Notes under the pieces: model-generated
Told to the model about the DNA's origin: nothing
The model's input: only the letters and a program-made list of their open reading frames with translations
The model's database searches: none
DNA from: Bacteroidales bacterium
GTDB lineage: Bacteria > Bacteroidota > Bacteroidia > Bacteroidales > VadinHA17
NCBI GenBank assembly: GCA_029932855.1
Contig: JAOZPG010000001.1
Location: 19,404-83,403, forward strand
Length of the DNA: 64,000 nt
Reading direction: 5' to 3'
Made by a program: the position numbers and the translations under genes
Shown: positions 51,165 to 60,800 of the stretch, in pieces
How positions within the stretch are numbered: the stretch's first letter is position 1
Layout: each line of letters starts with the position of its first letter

Positions 51165-52874
51165 TTAATTAGTCCCTGGAGCAATCTTCTCTTTTCTTAA
51201 TGACAGCATTAAAAGTGAGTCATAAGTATCTTTGTCTGAAAGGATTTTTATGGCTTCCTCAACATCCCTGTCCGAGGCTAAAGACTTTTCTATACTTCCT
51301 GCCTGGTAATAATACCTTCCAACAATCTCACTACTTAAAAATCTGTTTATTTCCTCTCTGTGATTTTGCAGTTCTGTCTTTATATCATGCTGAAGTATTT
51401 CTTTCAATTGTAAGAAAAGTTCCTCATTATCATCATACAGCTTATCCTGTTTAACAATTTCAACTAGAGATTTATATTCATTACATGCCCTTGATTCATA
51501 ATCAAAATCACATTCAAATACATAATCCATGAAAAGCTGAAAATCATCTTCACTAAATTCATATTCTTGTGGCAAAGCTATTTCCGGTTTTTCATAACTG
51601 TATTTAGTAGCAAAATCAAAGAAAATATCTTTTGCAAACAAATTATAAGTTATCAATCCCGGTTCTTCCTGTTTGGTAATTATATCAGGTAATATGCCTC
51701 CACCATCATATACTGTCCTTCCATTCTTGGTTTTAAACTCCGATATAAGTGAATCGGGAATATGACCCACGCTGCCATCTTTATTCCTGTTTGAATAATC
51801 AACAGCCTGAATGCATCGTCCACTGGGTATATAATACTTTGCTGTAGTAACTTTTAGCTGGTTATTATAACCAAGCGGACGTGTTGTTTGCACAAGACCT
51901 TTCCCATATGTTCTTTCACCCAGTATAATTGCCCTGTCGAGATCCTGCATAGCTCCTGCCACAATTTCTGATGCAGATGCCGATCCCCTGTCAACCATGA
52001 TAACAAGAGGAATTTCTTTATCAACAGCTTGTTTTTCCGCTATATAACTATATTCATATTCCTTAACTTTGCCTTTGGTCTTTACTATTTCCTCTCCTTT
52101 TACCACAAACAGGTTACATATATCAACAGCTTCCATTAAAAGTCCCCCGGGATTCCCTCTAAGGTCAATTATTAAAGAAGAAGCTCCATAATTTTTTTTC
52201 AGATCATTTAATGCTGCATTCATCTCCCTGGCTGCGTCAGTTCTAAAATTAGATAATCTAATATAACCTGTTTCTTCATTCAGCATTCCGTAATACGGAA
52301 TATTTGAAATATTTATTTCTTTTCTCTCTAGTACGAAAGAAAGTGGATCCTTGTGCCCAAATCGTTTAACACTTATTTTAACCTTTGAACCCGGGCTTCC
52401 CTTAAGTAAATCACTTACCTCATTACTGCTCTTGCCTTTAATTGATGTTTCATCAACCTTTATTATCAGGTCACCTGCCCTGATTCCCGCTTTATCAGCC
52501 GGAAATCCTTTATAAACATTGGTAATAAGTATATAATCATCTTTTTTTCTTATCAAAGAGCCCACACCCCCATAATTACCTGTTGTAGTGAACTTAAAAT
52601 TATTCATGTCCTTCTCTGATATATATACAGTATAAGGATCCAGGGTTTTAAGCATAGCATTAATACCCGTTTTTATAAGTTCTTCCGGATCGGGTTCATC
52701 TACATAGTAAAAGGTCAGTTCTCGAAACAGGTTTGAAAAAACCTCCATATTTTTTACAAGCTTAAAATCGCGGCTCTCACTAAATGACAGGAGTCCAAAT
52801 AAAAAGATTATAATAACAAATCCTGTAACTGAAATTTTTACAAGTTTTCTTGTTGATCTAATATATTTATTCAT
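51165..52874 (-). CDS. C-terminal processing peptidase (S41)
   Basis: 569 residues from the ATG at 52874; a TTG at 52880 is less likely. It has an N-terminal membrane anchor or signal (about 12-32), a PDZ domain (GGVGSLIRKKDDYI to GSPGSKVKISV) and an S41 core with DLRGNPGG, the nucleophile Ser in GSASASEIV and the catalytic Lys in TYGKGLVQ. It cleaves periplasmic proteins near their C-termini. A TATTTTTG box ends three bases before the ATG, which could mean a nearly leaderless message. It converges on polA with a 3-base gap. Confidence 0.92.
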   Translation of the reverse strand: MNKYIRSTRKLVKISVTGFVIIIFLFGLLSFSESRDFKLVKNMEVFSNLFRELTFYYVDEPDPEELIKTGINAMLKTLDPYTVYISEKDMNNFKFTTTGNYGGVGSLIRKKDDYILITNVYKGFPADKAGIRAGDLIIKVDETSIKGKSSNEVSDLLKGSPGSKVKISVKRFGHKDPLSFVLERKEINISNIPYYGMLNEETGYIRLSNFRTDAAREMNAALNDLKKNYGASSLIIDLRGNPGGLLMEAVDICNLFVVKGEEIVKTKGKVKEYEYSYIAEKQAVDKEIPLVIMVDRGSASASEIVAGAMQDLDRAIILGERTYGKGLVQTTRPLGYNNQLKVTTAKYYIPSGRCIQAVDYSNRNKDGSVGHIPDSLISEFKTKNGRTVYDGGGILPDIITKQEEPGLITYNLFAKDIFFDFATKYSYEKPEIALPQEYEFSEDDFQLFMDYVFECDFDYESRACNEYKSLVEIVKQDKLYDDNEELFLQLKEILQHDIKTELQNHREEINRFLSSEIVGRYYYQAGSIEKSLASDRDVEEAIKILSDKDTYDSLLMLSLRKEKIAPGTN

Positions 52875-53018
52875 GCGCAAAAATATTTTTTGTTATTTTC
52901 AATCTATGGCAAATTAGAGATTATTATTAATATACTCCTTGTTTTCCATGCTATTAACACTTTTTAACAACAACCAAATATATTTATATACCTGGTCATT
53001 AAACAAGAAACCTGAATC

Positions 53019-53240
53019 TTACCTGAGCTTAATGACGTTTACAGGACAAAGCTCTGCTACTTCCAGGAAATCATCCTTAAGCCCTGCATCAATTTCAAGG
53101 ATATAATTATTCCCTCGCTTTTCAGCTCCTGTTAAAGTAGCCAGACCGTCCTTGCTATCCATATCCCAGTATGAGGCTAAGACATCTGCACAATTACCAC
53201 AGCCTATGCAATTCTTTCTGTTAAAAAATACTTGCGGCAT
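53019..53240 (-). CDS. Single-cluster ferredoxin
   Basis: 73 residues. Four cysteines (11, 14, 17, 65) in CIGCGNC and ELCPVNV can hold one [4Fe-4S] cluster. The second cluster found in 2x[4Fe-4S] ferredoxins is absent. It carries electrons for an unknown partner. It lies 19 bases after yidD. Confidence 0.88.
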   Translation of the reverse strand: MPQVFFNRKNCIGCGNCADVLASYWDMDSKDGLATLTGAEKRGNNYILEIDAGLKDDFLEVAELCPVNVIKLR

Positions 53241-53259
53241 AGTTTAGCATATTAAACAT

Positions 53260-53481
53260 TTAAGGAACAGGGTCATGTCCGTGTCCTCCCCAGGGATTAC
53301 ATGACAAAAATCTCTTAAGAGATAACCACCCTCCCTTAAAAGGTCCATATTTTCTCAGAGCCTCCAGGCTGTAATTTGAACATGTTGGGGTGTATCTGCA
53401 TGATGTAGGCAGAAGGGGAGAAATAAATATCTGATAAAATTTAACTAATCCGATAAATATGTAGTTTAATAATTTTTTCAT
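53260..53481 (-). CDS. yidD: Membrane protein insertion efficiency factor YidD
   Basis: 73 residues with the family pattern [31 protein letters not shown] and [13 protein letters not shown]. YidD assists insertion by YidC. It is 7 bases after rnpA, the usual neighbour. Confidence 0.95.
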   Translation of the reverse strand: MKKLLNYIFIGLVKFYQIFISPLLPTSCRYTPTCSNYSLEALRKYGPFKGGWLSLKRFLSCNPWGGHGHDPVP

Positions 53482-53488
53482 TTTTATT

Positions 53489-53896
53489 TCAACTCTTCTG
53501 GCTGATCTGTTCTTTTAAAACTTCATCTCTAAGTATTTCAAGCATTTTTAACGATTTATTGTTTATTCCCTCAAGGTCAACGATCTTATCTGAAATATAA
53601 ACAACAAGTACATGTATTTTTTTATTACTCTCTATTAAAGAATTGTACAGAATATGTTTATTTATGCGGTAGCTCTCCCTGAATTTCCTTTTTAGCAAAT
53701 TCCTGTCAACAGCTTTCTTAAACTTCTTTTTAGGAATAGTAACTGCAATCCTTACAGGGTAGTCCTGATCCCCGATATAGGTCCAGTAAACGATAAAAGG
53801 AAAGATTTTTATCTGCCTGCCTGTAGCAAGTAAATTTTCAAAGTTTTTCTTCCCGGTTAAACGTTCCTGTTTTTTGAAAGTGTATTTTATTATCAC
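53489..53896 (-). CDS. rnpA: Ribonuclease P protein component
   Basis: 135 residues of the RnpA family: [20 protein letters not shown] at the start and the basic RNA-binding [21 protein letters not shown] (about 66-86). The start is GTG at 53896. rpmH, the usual upstream gene, is replaced here by hemD. Confidence 0.93.
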   Translation of the reverse strand: MIIKYTFKKQERLTGKKNFENLLATGRQIKIFPFIVYWTYIGDQDYPVRIAVTIPKKKFKKAVDRNLLKRKFRESYRINKHILYNSLIESNKKIHVLVVYISDKIVDLEGINNKSLKMLEILRDEVLKEQISQKS

Positions 53897-53922
53897 CGGA
53901 TAATTTCGAAAAACAAGTTTTA

Positions 53923-54687
53923 TTATCTTTTATTATACTCAGCTATATATTGATCTAAAACCATTGTCATAGAGGGAGCTTTAGGTTGGGGAGCTGCAAT
54001 ATCCAGTCTTAAACCTGCATCCTTGACTGCCTTGGCTGTTGATGGTCCGAAAGAAGCAATTTTTGTATCATCCTGGTTCCAGTCAGGGAAATTATGAACC
54101 AGTGATTTTATCCCGGTGGGACTGAAAAAAACAAGTATATCAAATTTCTCTGCGGCAAGATCTGAGAGATCACTGCAAACAGTTTTATACAATACTGCCT
54201 TGGTAAAATTAATTTTACTCTTACTCAGCATATCAGGAATAGTAGAGTTATGCATATCTGACAAAGGGCAAAAAAATTGTTCACTATTATTTTTCTTTAT
54301 CAAATCCATTAAATCTTCAAATTTACCCTTACCATAAAAGATCTTCCTCTTCCTGTAAACAATATATTTCTGAAGGTAATGAGCAATTGATTCCGTTACA
54401 CAAAAATACTTCATTGAATCAGGCACGCTAATCCTCATTTCTTCAGATACCCTGAAAAAATGATCAATTGCGGTTTTACTGGTAAAAATTACAGCACTAT
54501 GCTCACTTATATTTATTTTGGTCTGCCTGAATTCTTTTACAGGAATCCCTTCAATATGAATAAACGGCCTGAATTCAATCTTTAAATTATTTTTTTCTGC
54601 AAGATCAAAATAAGGAGATTTTCCGTTAGAGGGTTCTGGTTGTGAGACTAATATTCTTTTTATTTTCAATGTTTTAGGGTTTTTCAA
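53923..54687 (-). CDS. hemD: Uroporphyrinogen-III synthase
   Basis: 254 residues of the HemD fold, which closes hydroxymethylbilane to uroporphyrinogen III. Family marks: ILVSQPEP at the start, AVIFTSKTAIDHFF near the middle and FFSPTGIKSLV later. The start is TTG at 54687, or the TTG at 54669; no ATG is in frame before an upstream stop. It leads into rnpA-yidD. Confidence 0.85.
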   Translation of the reverse strand: MKNPKTLKIKRILVSQPEPSNGKSPYFDLAEKNNLKIEFRPFIHIEGIPVKEFRQTKINISEHSAVIFTSKTAIDHFFRVSEEMRISVPDSMKYFCVTESIAHYLQKYIVYRKRKIFYGKGKFEDLMDLIKKNNSEQFFCPLSDMHNSTIPDMLSKSKINFTKAVLYKTVCSDLSDLAAEKFDILVFFSPTGIKSLVHNFPDWNQDDTKIASFGPSTAKAVKDAGLRLDIAAPQPKAPSMTMVLDQYIAEYNKR

Positions 54688-54703
54688 AGAATATGATTGT
54701 ACT

Positions 54704-55912
54704 TTATTTTAATGGAAACAATATTCTAAATAATATTAAAACGGGTAAAATTTCCAAGGCGCAAAGATACATAATTGAATAAAAAATAGAAACTCTATTT
54801 GAAATAAAAAGAATAATTAATCTAAATATCCTTAAAATATATATAATTATAATAATCCCTACGCCTGCATAAACAAGAAATTTACTCACCGGGGAATCAA
54901 TATAAGCCAGGCCAAGAACAACAGGAATAAGAAAAACTCCCATTGTTTTATTATAAAGAAGTACTGAATGGTAATTTTCATTAAATAATGATTTCTCATC
55001 CGATATCAGACCAATAAGCCAATGAACAATATACTTCAGCAATAACCAGCCGGCAAGTATAAGAATGATTACTAAATATGCCCTAATACCAGGCGGGCTC
55101 CCTCTCCCTGGTTCTGGCCAATATATACCAAACATCTGAAACAGAAAAAGTCCGGTTGTCAGGAAAAAAATAAGATGAAAGTTAATTCCGGCCTGGATAT
55201 AATGACTATTACGATTTCTATACAGGTTCTGGAAACTCTGTATGCTAATGCCGGAATAAATAATTGGAATTATATATTTCCCAAAGTACAAGCGTATCCT
55301 GGCAAGCAAAATAAGTATAACAAAAAATACTCCCAATAACCAGTCAGGATTATTATCTGCTCTTAACACAGGGTCAAGGACTATATTATTGTCCCCGTAT
55401 TTTGTTTCGGTATAAGCAAAGACTCTGAGATTGTCAGGCTTTCTGCATATTTCTTTCCCGGCTAATTCTTTAAAGAGAAATACTGCATTAGGTTTGTGTT
55501 CATTATGATAATATGAAAATACGGCAGTATCAGGTACATTTCTTGTCTGTGGAGCAGCTATTGGTTTATGTAGCTTAACCGCTTTGCTTAAATTGATGCT
55601 TGCAGGGGTTCTTACAATTGGCAGAAATACCGAATCTCTTGCCGGTTTTTCAATTAATGTATCAATAGATAATTGTTGTTCTATGTCTGTTGTATCAGTA
55701 TTAAATTTTTTAATTAAAGTATCCTGGCTACCGGCATTTATTTTACCCAGTGTATCATAAACAATTAAGGAATCCTGCAGATGTGTATTAACTATTGTCT
55801 TACCCGGCATCCTGGTTAAATCAGTTGATGTTGAAATTAAAAACAAAGATAGCAAACATGCCGAAAAGCTAGAAAAATGCAGGAATTGAGTTTTTCCCAC
55901 CCATAAGTTCAT
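54704..55912 (-). CDS. DUF4271 membrane protein
   Basis: 402 residues. A signal-like N-terminus (about 10-30) precedes a soluble region of about 150 residues, then some seven to eight membrane helices (about 190-400), the layout of DUF4271 proteins of Bacteroidota. The function is unknown. The ATG at 55912 overlaps the end of deoC by 44 bases; a start at 55810 would remove the overlap but lose the signal-like segment. Confidence 0.7.
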   Translation of the reverse strand: MNLWVGKTQFLHFSSFSACLLSLFLISTSTDLTRMPGKTIVNTHLQDSLIVYDTLGKINAGSQDTLIKKFNTDTTDIEQQLSIDTLIEKPARDSVFLPIVRTPASINLSKAVKLHKPIAAPQTRNVPDTAVFSYYHNEHKPNAVFLFKELAGKEICRKPDNLRVFAYTETKYGDNNIVLDPVLRADNNPDWLLGVFFVILILLARIRLYFGKYIIPIIYSGISIQSFQNLYRNRNSHYIQAGINFHLIFFLTTGLFLFQMFGIYWPEPGRGSPPGIRAYLVIILILAGWLLLKYIVHWLIGLISDEKSLFNENYHSVLLYNKTMGVFLIPVVLGLAYIDSPVSKFLVYAGVGIIIIIYILRIFRLIILFISNRVSIFYSIMYLCALEILPVLILFRILFPLK

Positions 55913-56756
55913 ATATTCCGGCCAGCAAGTTATTGGAAAGCCTGCTTGCCCCTATGCGAAACAGGGATTTATTAAGCCATTCATTCCCAATAACTGATTT
56001 TACTATATAGAAATATATAAGAGCATCTTCTATCGTAGATATGCCCCCTGCAGGCTTTATTCCTACTTTATGACCGGTTTTATCATAGAACTCCTTAATG
56101 GCCATTGCCATAACATAGAACTTATCAGGAGTGGCCGCAGGCTGAAATTTTCCAGTAGAGGTCTTAATAAAATCAGCCCCGGCATCCATTGCAAGTAAAG
56201 AAGCTTGCCATACTGCGTTATAATCAGGCAATAGCCCTGTTTCAAGTATTACTTTCAATTTTGCATTTCCTGCTGATTCTTTCAGCTTACAAATTTCTTT
56301 GTGAGCAGCTTTGGTGTCACCAATTAAAAATTTTCCCAGGTTAATAACTATATCTATTTCTGTGGCCCCGGCAGATACTGCCATTATTGTTTCCTTTATT
56401 TTAACATCTATGAATGTTTGCGAAGCCGGAAAACCGGCAGATACTGAAACTATATCAATCCCTTTCACTGCCAGTCGCCTGTCAATTTCAGGTATCAGTG
56501 ACGGAAAAACACATATACCGGCAACATTTGGTATATTGGCAAAGTTCTTGCTGTATCGATTAACTTTCTCGCATATATCTCCGGCTGTATTTACCGAATC
56601 TGTTGGGTTAAGTGATGTAAGATCAATAAAACCCATTATCTTTTTAAGATTTTCAACATTCTTTTCTTTTATACTATCCAGTAATAAAGCATTACTCATT
56701 TCCCTCACTTTCACAGGATCAAGATCTTTCTTGTAGTTTTCAAAAAGTTTTTTCAT
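55869..56756 (-). CDS. deoC: Deoxyribose-phosphate aldolase
   Basis: 295 residues. It splits deoxyribose 5-phosphate to glyceraldehyde 3-phosphate and acetaldehyde. The Schiff-base lysine is Lys198 (DFIKTSTGKF), with Asp135 and Lys234 (GIKPAGG) as partners. It is longer than E. coli DeoC by about 35 residues at the N-terminus. It follows dtd by 17 bases. Confidence 0.94.
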   Translation of the reverse strand: MKKLFENYKKDLDPVKVREMSNALLLDSIKEKNVENLKKIMGFIDLTSLNPTDSVNTAGDICEKVNRYSKNFANIPNVAGICVFPSLIPEIDRRLAVKGIDIVSVSAGFPASQTFIDVKIKETIMAVSAGATEIDIVINLGKFLIGDTKAAHKEICKLKESAGNAKLKVILETGLLPDYNAVWQASLLAMDAGADFIKTSTGKFQPAATPDKFYVMAMAIKEFYDKTGHKVGIKPAGGISTIEDALIYFYIVKSVIGNEWLNKSLFRIGASRLSNNLLAGIYELMGGKNSIPAFF

Positions 56757-56773
56757 GGGTTTTAATATTTAAG

Positions 56774-57226
56774 CTATTCCTTATTCTTTGTATCAATAAA
56801 AATAGTTACAGGACCATCATTAAGCAGTGATACCTGCATATAAGCACCAAATTCTCCGGTCTTTACCTTAGTGTTAAGATAATTTTCCAGGTTTGAAATA
56901 AACTGTTTATAAAGATTTATGGCTATTTCAGGCCTGGCAGCTTTAATATATGAGGGACGATTACCTTTCTTTACTTTTGCATGCAGGGTAAACTGACTTA
57001 TTACAAGAGCTTCCCCGTGAATATCTTGTATCGACAGGTTCATAATTCCTTCTGCATCATCAAATACCCTGAGCCGGGCAATTTTTTTACTTAACCATTC
57101 AATATCTCCAAAATTGTCTCCTTCTTCTATCCCAAGCAGAATAAGCAATCCCCGACCAATTTTCGAATATTGCTTATCATCTATGCTTACATTTGCTTCC
57201 TTTACTTTTTGTATAACAGCTCTCAC
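56774..57226 (-). CDS. dtd: D-aminoacyl-tRNA deacylase
   Basis: 150 residues. It has SQFTLHA at 77-83 and the Gly-cis-Pro motif GPVT at 138-141, which together form the chiral-checking site. It removes D-amino acids from tRNA. The start is GTG at 57226. It heads the run dtd-deoC-DUF4271-hemD-rnpA-yidD-ferredoxin. Confidence 0.95.
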   Translation of the reverse strand: MRAVIQKVKEANVSIDDKQYSKIGRGLLILLGIEEGDNFGDIEWLSKKIARLRVFDDAEGIMNLSIQDIHGEALVISQFTLHAKVKKGNRPSYIKAARPEIAINLYKQFISNLENYLNTKVKTGEFGAYMQVSLLNDGPVTIFIDTKNKE

Positions 57227-57251
57227 AGTATTTATATGTTTTACTTTGAAC

Positions 57252-57259
57252 CAAAATTA
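57252..57259 (-). promoter_or_regulatory. Candidate -7 promoter box of dtd
   Basis: The minus strand reads TAATTTTG, an exact TAnnTTTG match, 25 bases before the GTG at 57226. The -33 half is not evident. Confidence 0.4.
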
Positions 57260-57324
57260 ATAAAAGTCATCTCATTCACTTTCTTTTTCGCAAGAAACAA
57301 ATTCATATTAATACCAGGTAAAAC

Positions 57325-57355
57325 ACAAAAAGCCCGGCTTTGACTGCCGGGCTTT
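57325..57355 (-). terminator. Intrinsic terminator of the phosphofructokinase gene
   Basis: AAAGCCCGGC (57329-57338) pairs perfectly with 57346-57355 over a 7-base loop. Read on the minus strand the stem ends CTTTTTG, 24 bases after the stop at 57380. It separates this gene from dtd. Confidence 0.85.
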
Positions 57356-57379
57356 GTAATTTATAACATTTAAAAGCTA

Positions 57380-58585
57380 TTAACTATCTGCAGCCATTAG
57401 GAACAATGGCTTCATCTCAAAGCGATGATAATGTGGTCTTAAACGTTTAATATTATAATATTTATCAAGATTTACTATTTTCTTCGTGCTGGTAACAACC
57501 TCCAGAGGTACATCATCATAACGACCGTTTTTTAAAACCACCAGCCTGCCATAAAACCCCCCAAGGATAAGGTCAAGGGCCAGGTTCCCAAAAGCCATGG
57601 GAACAATAGAATCTATAGCATCGGGATCGCCACCACGTACAAGGTATCCAAGTTTCTGATTAATTACATTTATTGTATGCCCATTATTAAACTGGGCCGA
57701 CTTATTCTTGATCCCTGCTGAAACTATATCTCCAATACCTCCAAGCTTGGCATGCCCGAACATGTCTTTTTCAGCATTCTGAAATATCATTTCTTCGCCT
57801 TTAAATGTTGCCCCTTCGGAAATAAGAACAACCGAATATTTACTTGGATTTATATTCCTGTCCTCAACAAGCAGTTCTGTAAGATGGTCTATATCAAATT
57901 CATATTCAGGAATAACACACCTGTTTGCTGCTCCTGCCATGGTTGGCAACATGGCCGTAAACCCTGCATACCTTCCAAATACCTCCATTACCAATATCCT
58001 TTCATGAGATCCTGCAGAAGTTCTCAGGTTATTTGTCATCATAATAGTACGCGTGACACATGTACTGAAACCTATGCAATAATCCGTTCCGGGTACATCA
58101 TTATCCATGGTCTTTGGTATTGCAACAACCTTAACTCCTTCCTGATAAAGACGAACGCCATAGCTTAATGTATCATCCCCTCCGATAGGGATAAGAAAAT
58201 CAATCCCCAGCCATTCAAGATTTTTAATAATCTCCGGGGTTAAATCATTAACTTCTTTATTGTATTTGTCTCTTAAATGATCAGGCACCTTATCTTTGGG
58301 CATATGGCTGGGCCTTGTTCTTGATGAATGTAAAAACGTACCACCAGTGCGACCTGCACGATTTACTATATCATCTGTGAGGTCTAAATAATGAAGACTA
58401 TTATCAGCTTTATGATCACGAATAAGTTCAGTTATCCCGGCCCAGCCTCTTTTTAAACCAATAACCCTGTAGCCTTCGCGTCTTGCACGAATAGTTATGG
58501 CTCTGATAGCCGGATTTAATCCGGGGACATCTCCACCTCCAGTTAGAATTGCTATTACACCTTTCTTCTTCTTAATATTTACCAT
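57380..58585 (-). CDS. 6-phosphofructokinase, probably PPi-dependent
   Basis: 401 residues of the PFK family. GGGDVPGLNPAIR opens the nucleotide/phosphate site. The specificity residues are GGDDT (135-139) and PKTMDND (157-163). ATP-dependent enzymes such as E. coli PfkA have Gly at the second Asp and at the Lys; Asp plus Lys is the pyrophosphate-using pattern. Catalytic Asp161 and Asp163 are kept. A PPi enzyme would work in both glycolysis and gluconeogenesis. The PPi call is inferred from these two residues. Confidence 0.9.
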   Translation of the reverse strand: MVNIKKKKGVIAILTGGGDVPGLNPAIRAITIRARREGYRVIGLKRGWAGITELIRDHKADNSLHYLDLTDDIVNRAGRTGGTFLHSSRTRPSHMPKDKVPDHLRDKYNKEVNDLTPEIIKNLEWLGIDFLIPIGGDDTLSYGVRLYQEGVKVVAIPKTMDNDVPGTDYCIGFSTCVTRTIMMTNNLRTSAGSHERILVMEVFGRYAGFTAMLPTMAGAANRCVIPEYEFDIDHLTELLVEDRNINPSKYSVVLISEGATFKGEEMIFQNAEKDMFGHAKLGGIGDIVSAGIKNKSAQFNNGHTINVINQKLGYLVRGGDPDAIDSIVPMAFGNLALDLILGGFYGRLVVLKNGRYDDVPLEVVTSTKKIVNLDKYYNIKRLRPHYHRFEMKPLFLMAADS

Positions 58586-58625
58586 TATTTTATATTTATA
58601 TAAACCCGATTCTTAGTTTAGGCAG

Positions 58626-58633
58626 CAAAAATA
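58626..58633 (-). promoter_or_regulatory. Candidate -7 promoter box of the phosphofructokinase gene
   Basis: The minus strand reads TATTTTTG, an exact TAnnTTTG match, 40 bases before the ATG at 58585. No TTTG is correctly spaced. Confidence 0.4.
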
Positions 58634-58687
58634 ACTAAAACTGATAATCACTGATTAAAAAAAGAGAGGGGATTTTAAAAATAGATT

Positions 58688-59290
58688 TTAATCAATTTGT
58701 GATCCTGTCTTTAATCCCTTGATAATTAATATAATCCCCGTAATCAGTCCGAATAGAAAAAAGAACAGGTAAAGAAATGAAAATAATCTCCCAAGCTGTA
58801 TTTGCTTCTGCATTAAATCGATTTTTTTATGGACAATCCCAAGGTCAGTTTCCAAATTATTATATTCATTCATCATTGTCAGCAGACTGTCACTTCTGCT
58901 CCTGAATAAAATATTTAAAGAATCAATTTTTTCTTCTTTTGTGATTATACTATTTTCCAGTGTTTGTAATGAATCCAGTGTTTCAGAATCGGCAGGAGAA
59001 TTATTCATAAACACCATTATGGTTTTGTTAATCTCATTAGCTTCATTTAAAAGTAAGTTAATTTTTAAATTTAGCCGGTTTACTCCTTTGTTCAAATCTG
59101 CTATTCCAGGCTTAAGGCTATTTTGCCTGGCCTGTTTATCTGAAGTTTTTATTGCAAGACTGAATTTTGCCATATCTGTATCTAAATAATTATATATTGC
59201 CTTCTTAGATTGTATAAGCAAAAAACTCAGGCTAAACAAAACAAAAATGAGACCGCTTAAAAGGTGAGGATTATAATATTTATGGTTCAT
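58688..59290 (-). CDS. Coiled-coil membrane protein, unknown function
   Basis: 200 residues. Two membrane helices (about 10-27 and 168-190) enclose about 135 residues of predicted coiled coil, rich in Leu, Asn and Lys. I recognise no family. The two-helix, hairpin-like topology would place the coiled coil in the periplasm or cytosol as one loop. No clear operon partner; the M14 gene lies upstream on the same strand after 78 bases. Confidence 0.6.
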   Translation of the reverse strand: MNHKYYNPHLLSGLIFVLFSLSFLLIQSKKAIYNYLDTDMAKFSLAIKTSDKQARQNSLKPGIADLNKGVNRLNLKINLLLNEANEINKTIMVFMNNSPADSETLDSLQTLENSIITKEEKIDSLNILFRSRSDSLLTMMNEYNNLETDLGIVHKKIDLMQKQIQLGRLFSFLYLFFFLFGLITGIILIIKGLKTGSQID

Positions 59291-59368
59291 TATTCGTGTT
59301 TATTATATCAGTTATTACCGGCACTGTTTGGATATTCAAATTTATTTATACAGGTTTAATAATACTGT

Positions 59369-60496
59369 TTATCGCAAATCATCTACAATACTAAGAATTG
59401 GATTCAAAACAGATTCTCCAAATCTAACTGATCTTTCTGCCGACCAGCCCGTAACAGGATCGGGAAGATTTTTATTATCCTTAAATGGCATTTCAACAGT
59501 TAATGAAAGACAGTTAAAACGATATCCCACCTGCTTGGTGCATATCTTCAGATTAGCTTTCCCTGGCTCATCTTTTCCATATCCATATTCCGTTTGAAAA
59601 TCGGGACTGCTTTCCAGCCATTTGGAAAGGAAATTGTCCTGAAGTGTTTTAAGTCTTTCATCAAAACCGGGTATTCCTTCAATAGAAGAAACAAAATTAT
59701 AAGGAAGGTCTTCGTCTCCGTGAATATCAAGACTCATATCCACCCCGGTTTCATCCATTTTGTTTCTAACATAAAAAACTTCCGGACTTTTTTTCTTATC
59801 CGGTGATTCCCATTCCCGGTTAAAATTTATTCCCAGGGCATTTACCCTGAGATTCCCCAGTATCGCCCCGTCAATATTCATATTTGGCACAAGATAAAAG
59901 AACGCTTTCTCAAAAAGCTTTTTTGAAACAGGATCATCTTCATCAAGTAACCTTTGAATAAGGCCTTCCATAAACCACGATGCCTGAGTTTCTCCGGGAT
60001 GCTGCCTGGCAATTATCCATATCTTTCTCTTTTCCTCTGAAGGGGTCCCAATGGTCAGTAAATCAATATTCCTTCCCTGGGTAGTCTTTCCTATGCTCTC
60101 AAGAACACATAGAGGTGATAACTGGGCAATATGTATCATATCGAGATGCTGCTCATATGAATAAGGAGTAAAATAAGCATAAAATACAGAATTATACTTA
60201 GGAGTATGGTTAATTATCAACGACTTACCATCATACTCTGTACTTACCCTGAACCAGTTCAGCCTGTCATATGAAGCCATGGTATTATAATCCTTCCAGC
60301 CATCAGGGACAAAACACTCAGAAGCATTCTCAAGACTCATCCTGCAGGGGTATCCGGCTGCGCCCTCAAGCCTGAAATAAAACCATTGGGCAAAATCAGA
60401 ATTAGTGTCTTTGGGGATATTCAGCCTTATATCATTGGTGGATTCAATGGAAATAACTTTAATATTTCCACCGTCAAAATTAGATGTGATAATCAT
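59369..60496 (-). CDS. M14-family zinc carboxypeptidase (cytosolic type)
   Basis: 375 residues. An N-terminal beta domain (about 1-120) precedes the carboxypeptidase domain, as in the M14D cytosolic carboxypeptidases. Zinc ligands are His166 and Glu169 (RQHPGE) and His259 (DIHGDED); the catalytic Glu is in TVEMPF near residue 347. There is no signal peptide. Eukaryotic relatives trim glutamate from protein tails; the bacterial substrate is unknown. Confidence 0.9.
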   Translation of the reverse strand: MIITSNFDGGNIKVISIESTNDIRLNIPKDTNSDFAQWFYFRLEGAAGYPCRMSLENASECFVPDGWKDYNTMASYDRLNWFRVSTEYDGKSLIINHTPKYNSVFYAYFTPYSYEQHLDMIHIAQLSPLCVLESIGKTTQGRNIDLLTIGTPSEEKRKIWIIARQHPGETQASWFMEGLIQRLLDEDDPVSKKLFEKAFFYLVPNMNIDGAILGNLRVNALGINFNREWESPDKKKSPEVFYVRNKMDETGVDMSLDIHGDEDLPYNFVSSIEGIPGFDERLKTLQDNFLSKWLESSPDFQTEYGYGKDEPGKANLKICTKQVGYRFNCLSLTVEMPFKDNKNLPDPVTGWSAERSVRFGESVLNPILSIVDDLR

Positions 60497-60800
60497 ATTT
60501 ATTTTTTTATTTTATTCTTAATTCGTTCTGATTGAAAAAGATTTTATCATTCTTATTATTACAAATCTAATTACTATAAAATTAGAACAGAAATTTCGTT
60601 TGTTTTAACTGAAGCTAATTTTTAAATTATTACAAATAATCCATTCTCATGTATATTAAACATCTAAAGTTACGAAAGAGATAAGCGGCTTTGTAGTATC
60701 TGTATAAAATAATCTGTATGCACTGGCCAATATCTAAAAAGCAGCCGATATATGTTTGATGTACAAGTTTTTACTGGTAAAAATCTTAAGCCTTATTATC
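60497..60800. other. 304-base intergenic region
   Basis: AT-rich gap upstream of the M14 gene and downstream of the porin-like gene. I see no RNA gene, no strong hairpin and no convincing small ORF. The only feature I can support is the -7 box at 60562-60569. Confidence 0.6.
60562..60569 (-). promoter_or_regulatory. Candidate -7 promoter box of the M14 gene
   Basis: The minus strand reads TAGATTTG, an exact TAnnTTTG match. TTTC, one base off TTTG, lies 20 bases further up. The ATG at 60496 is about 65 bases downstream. Confidence 0.45.
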
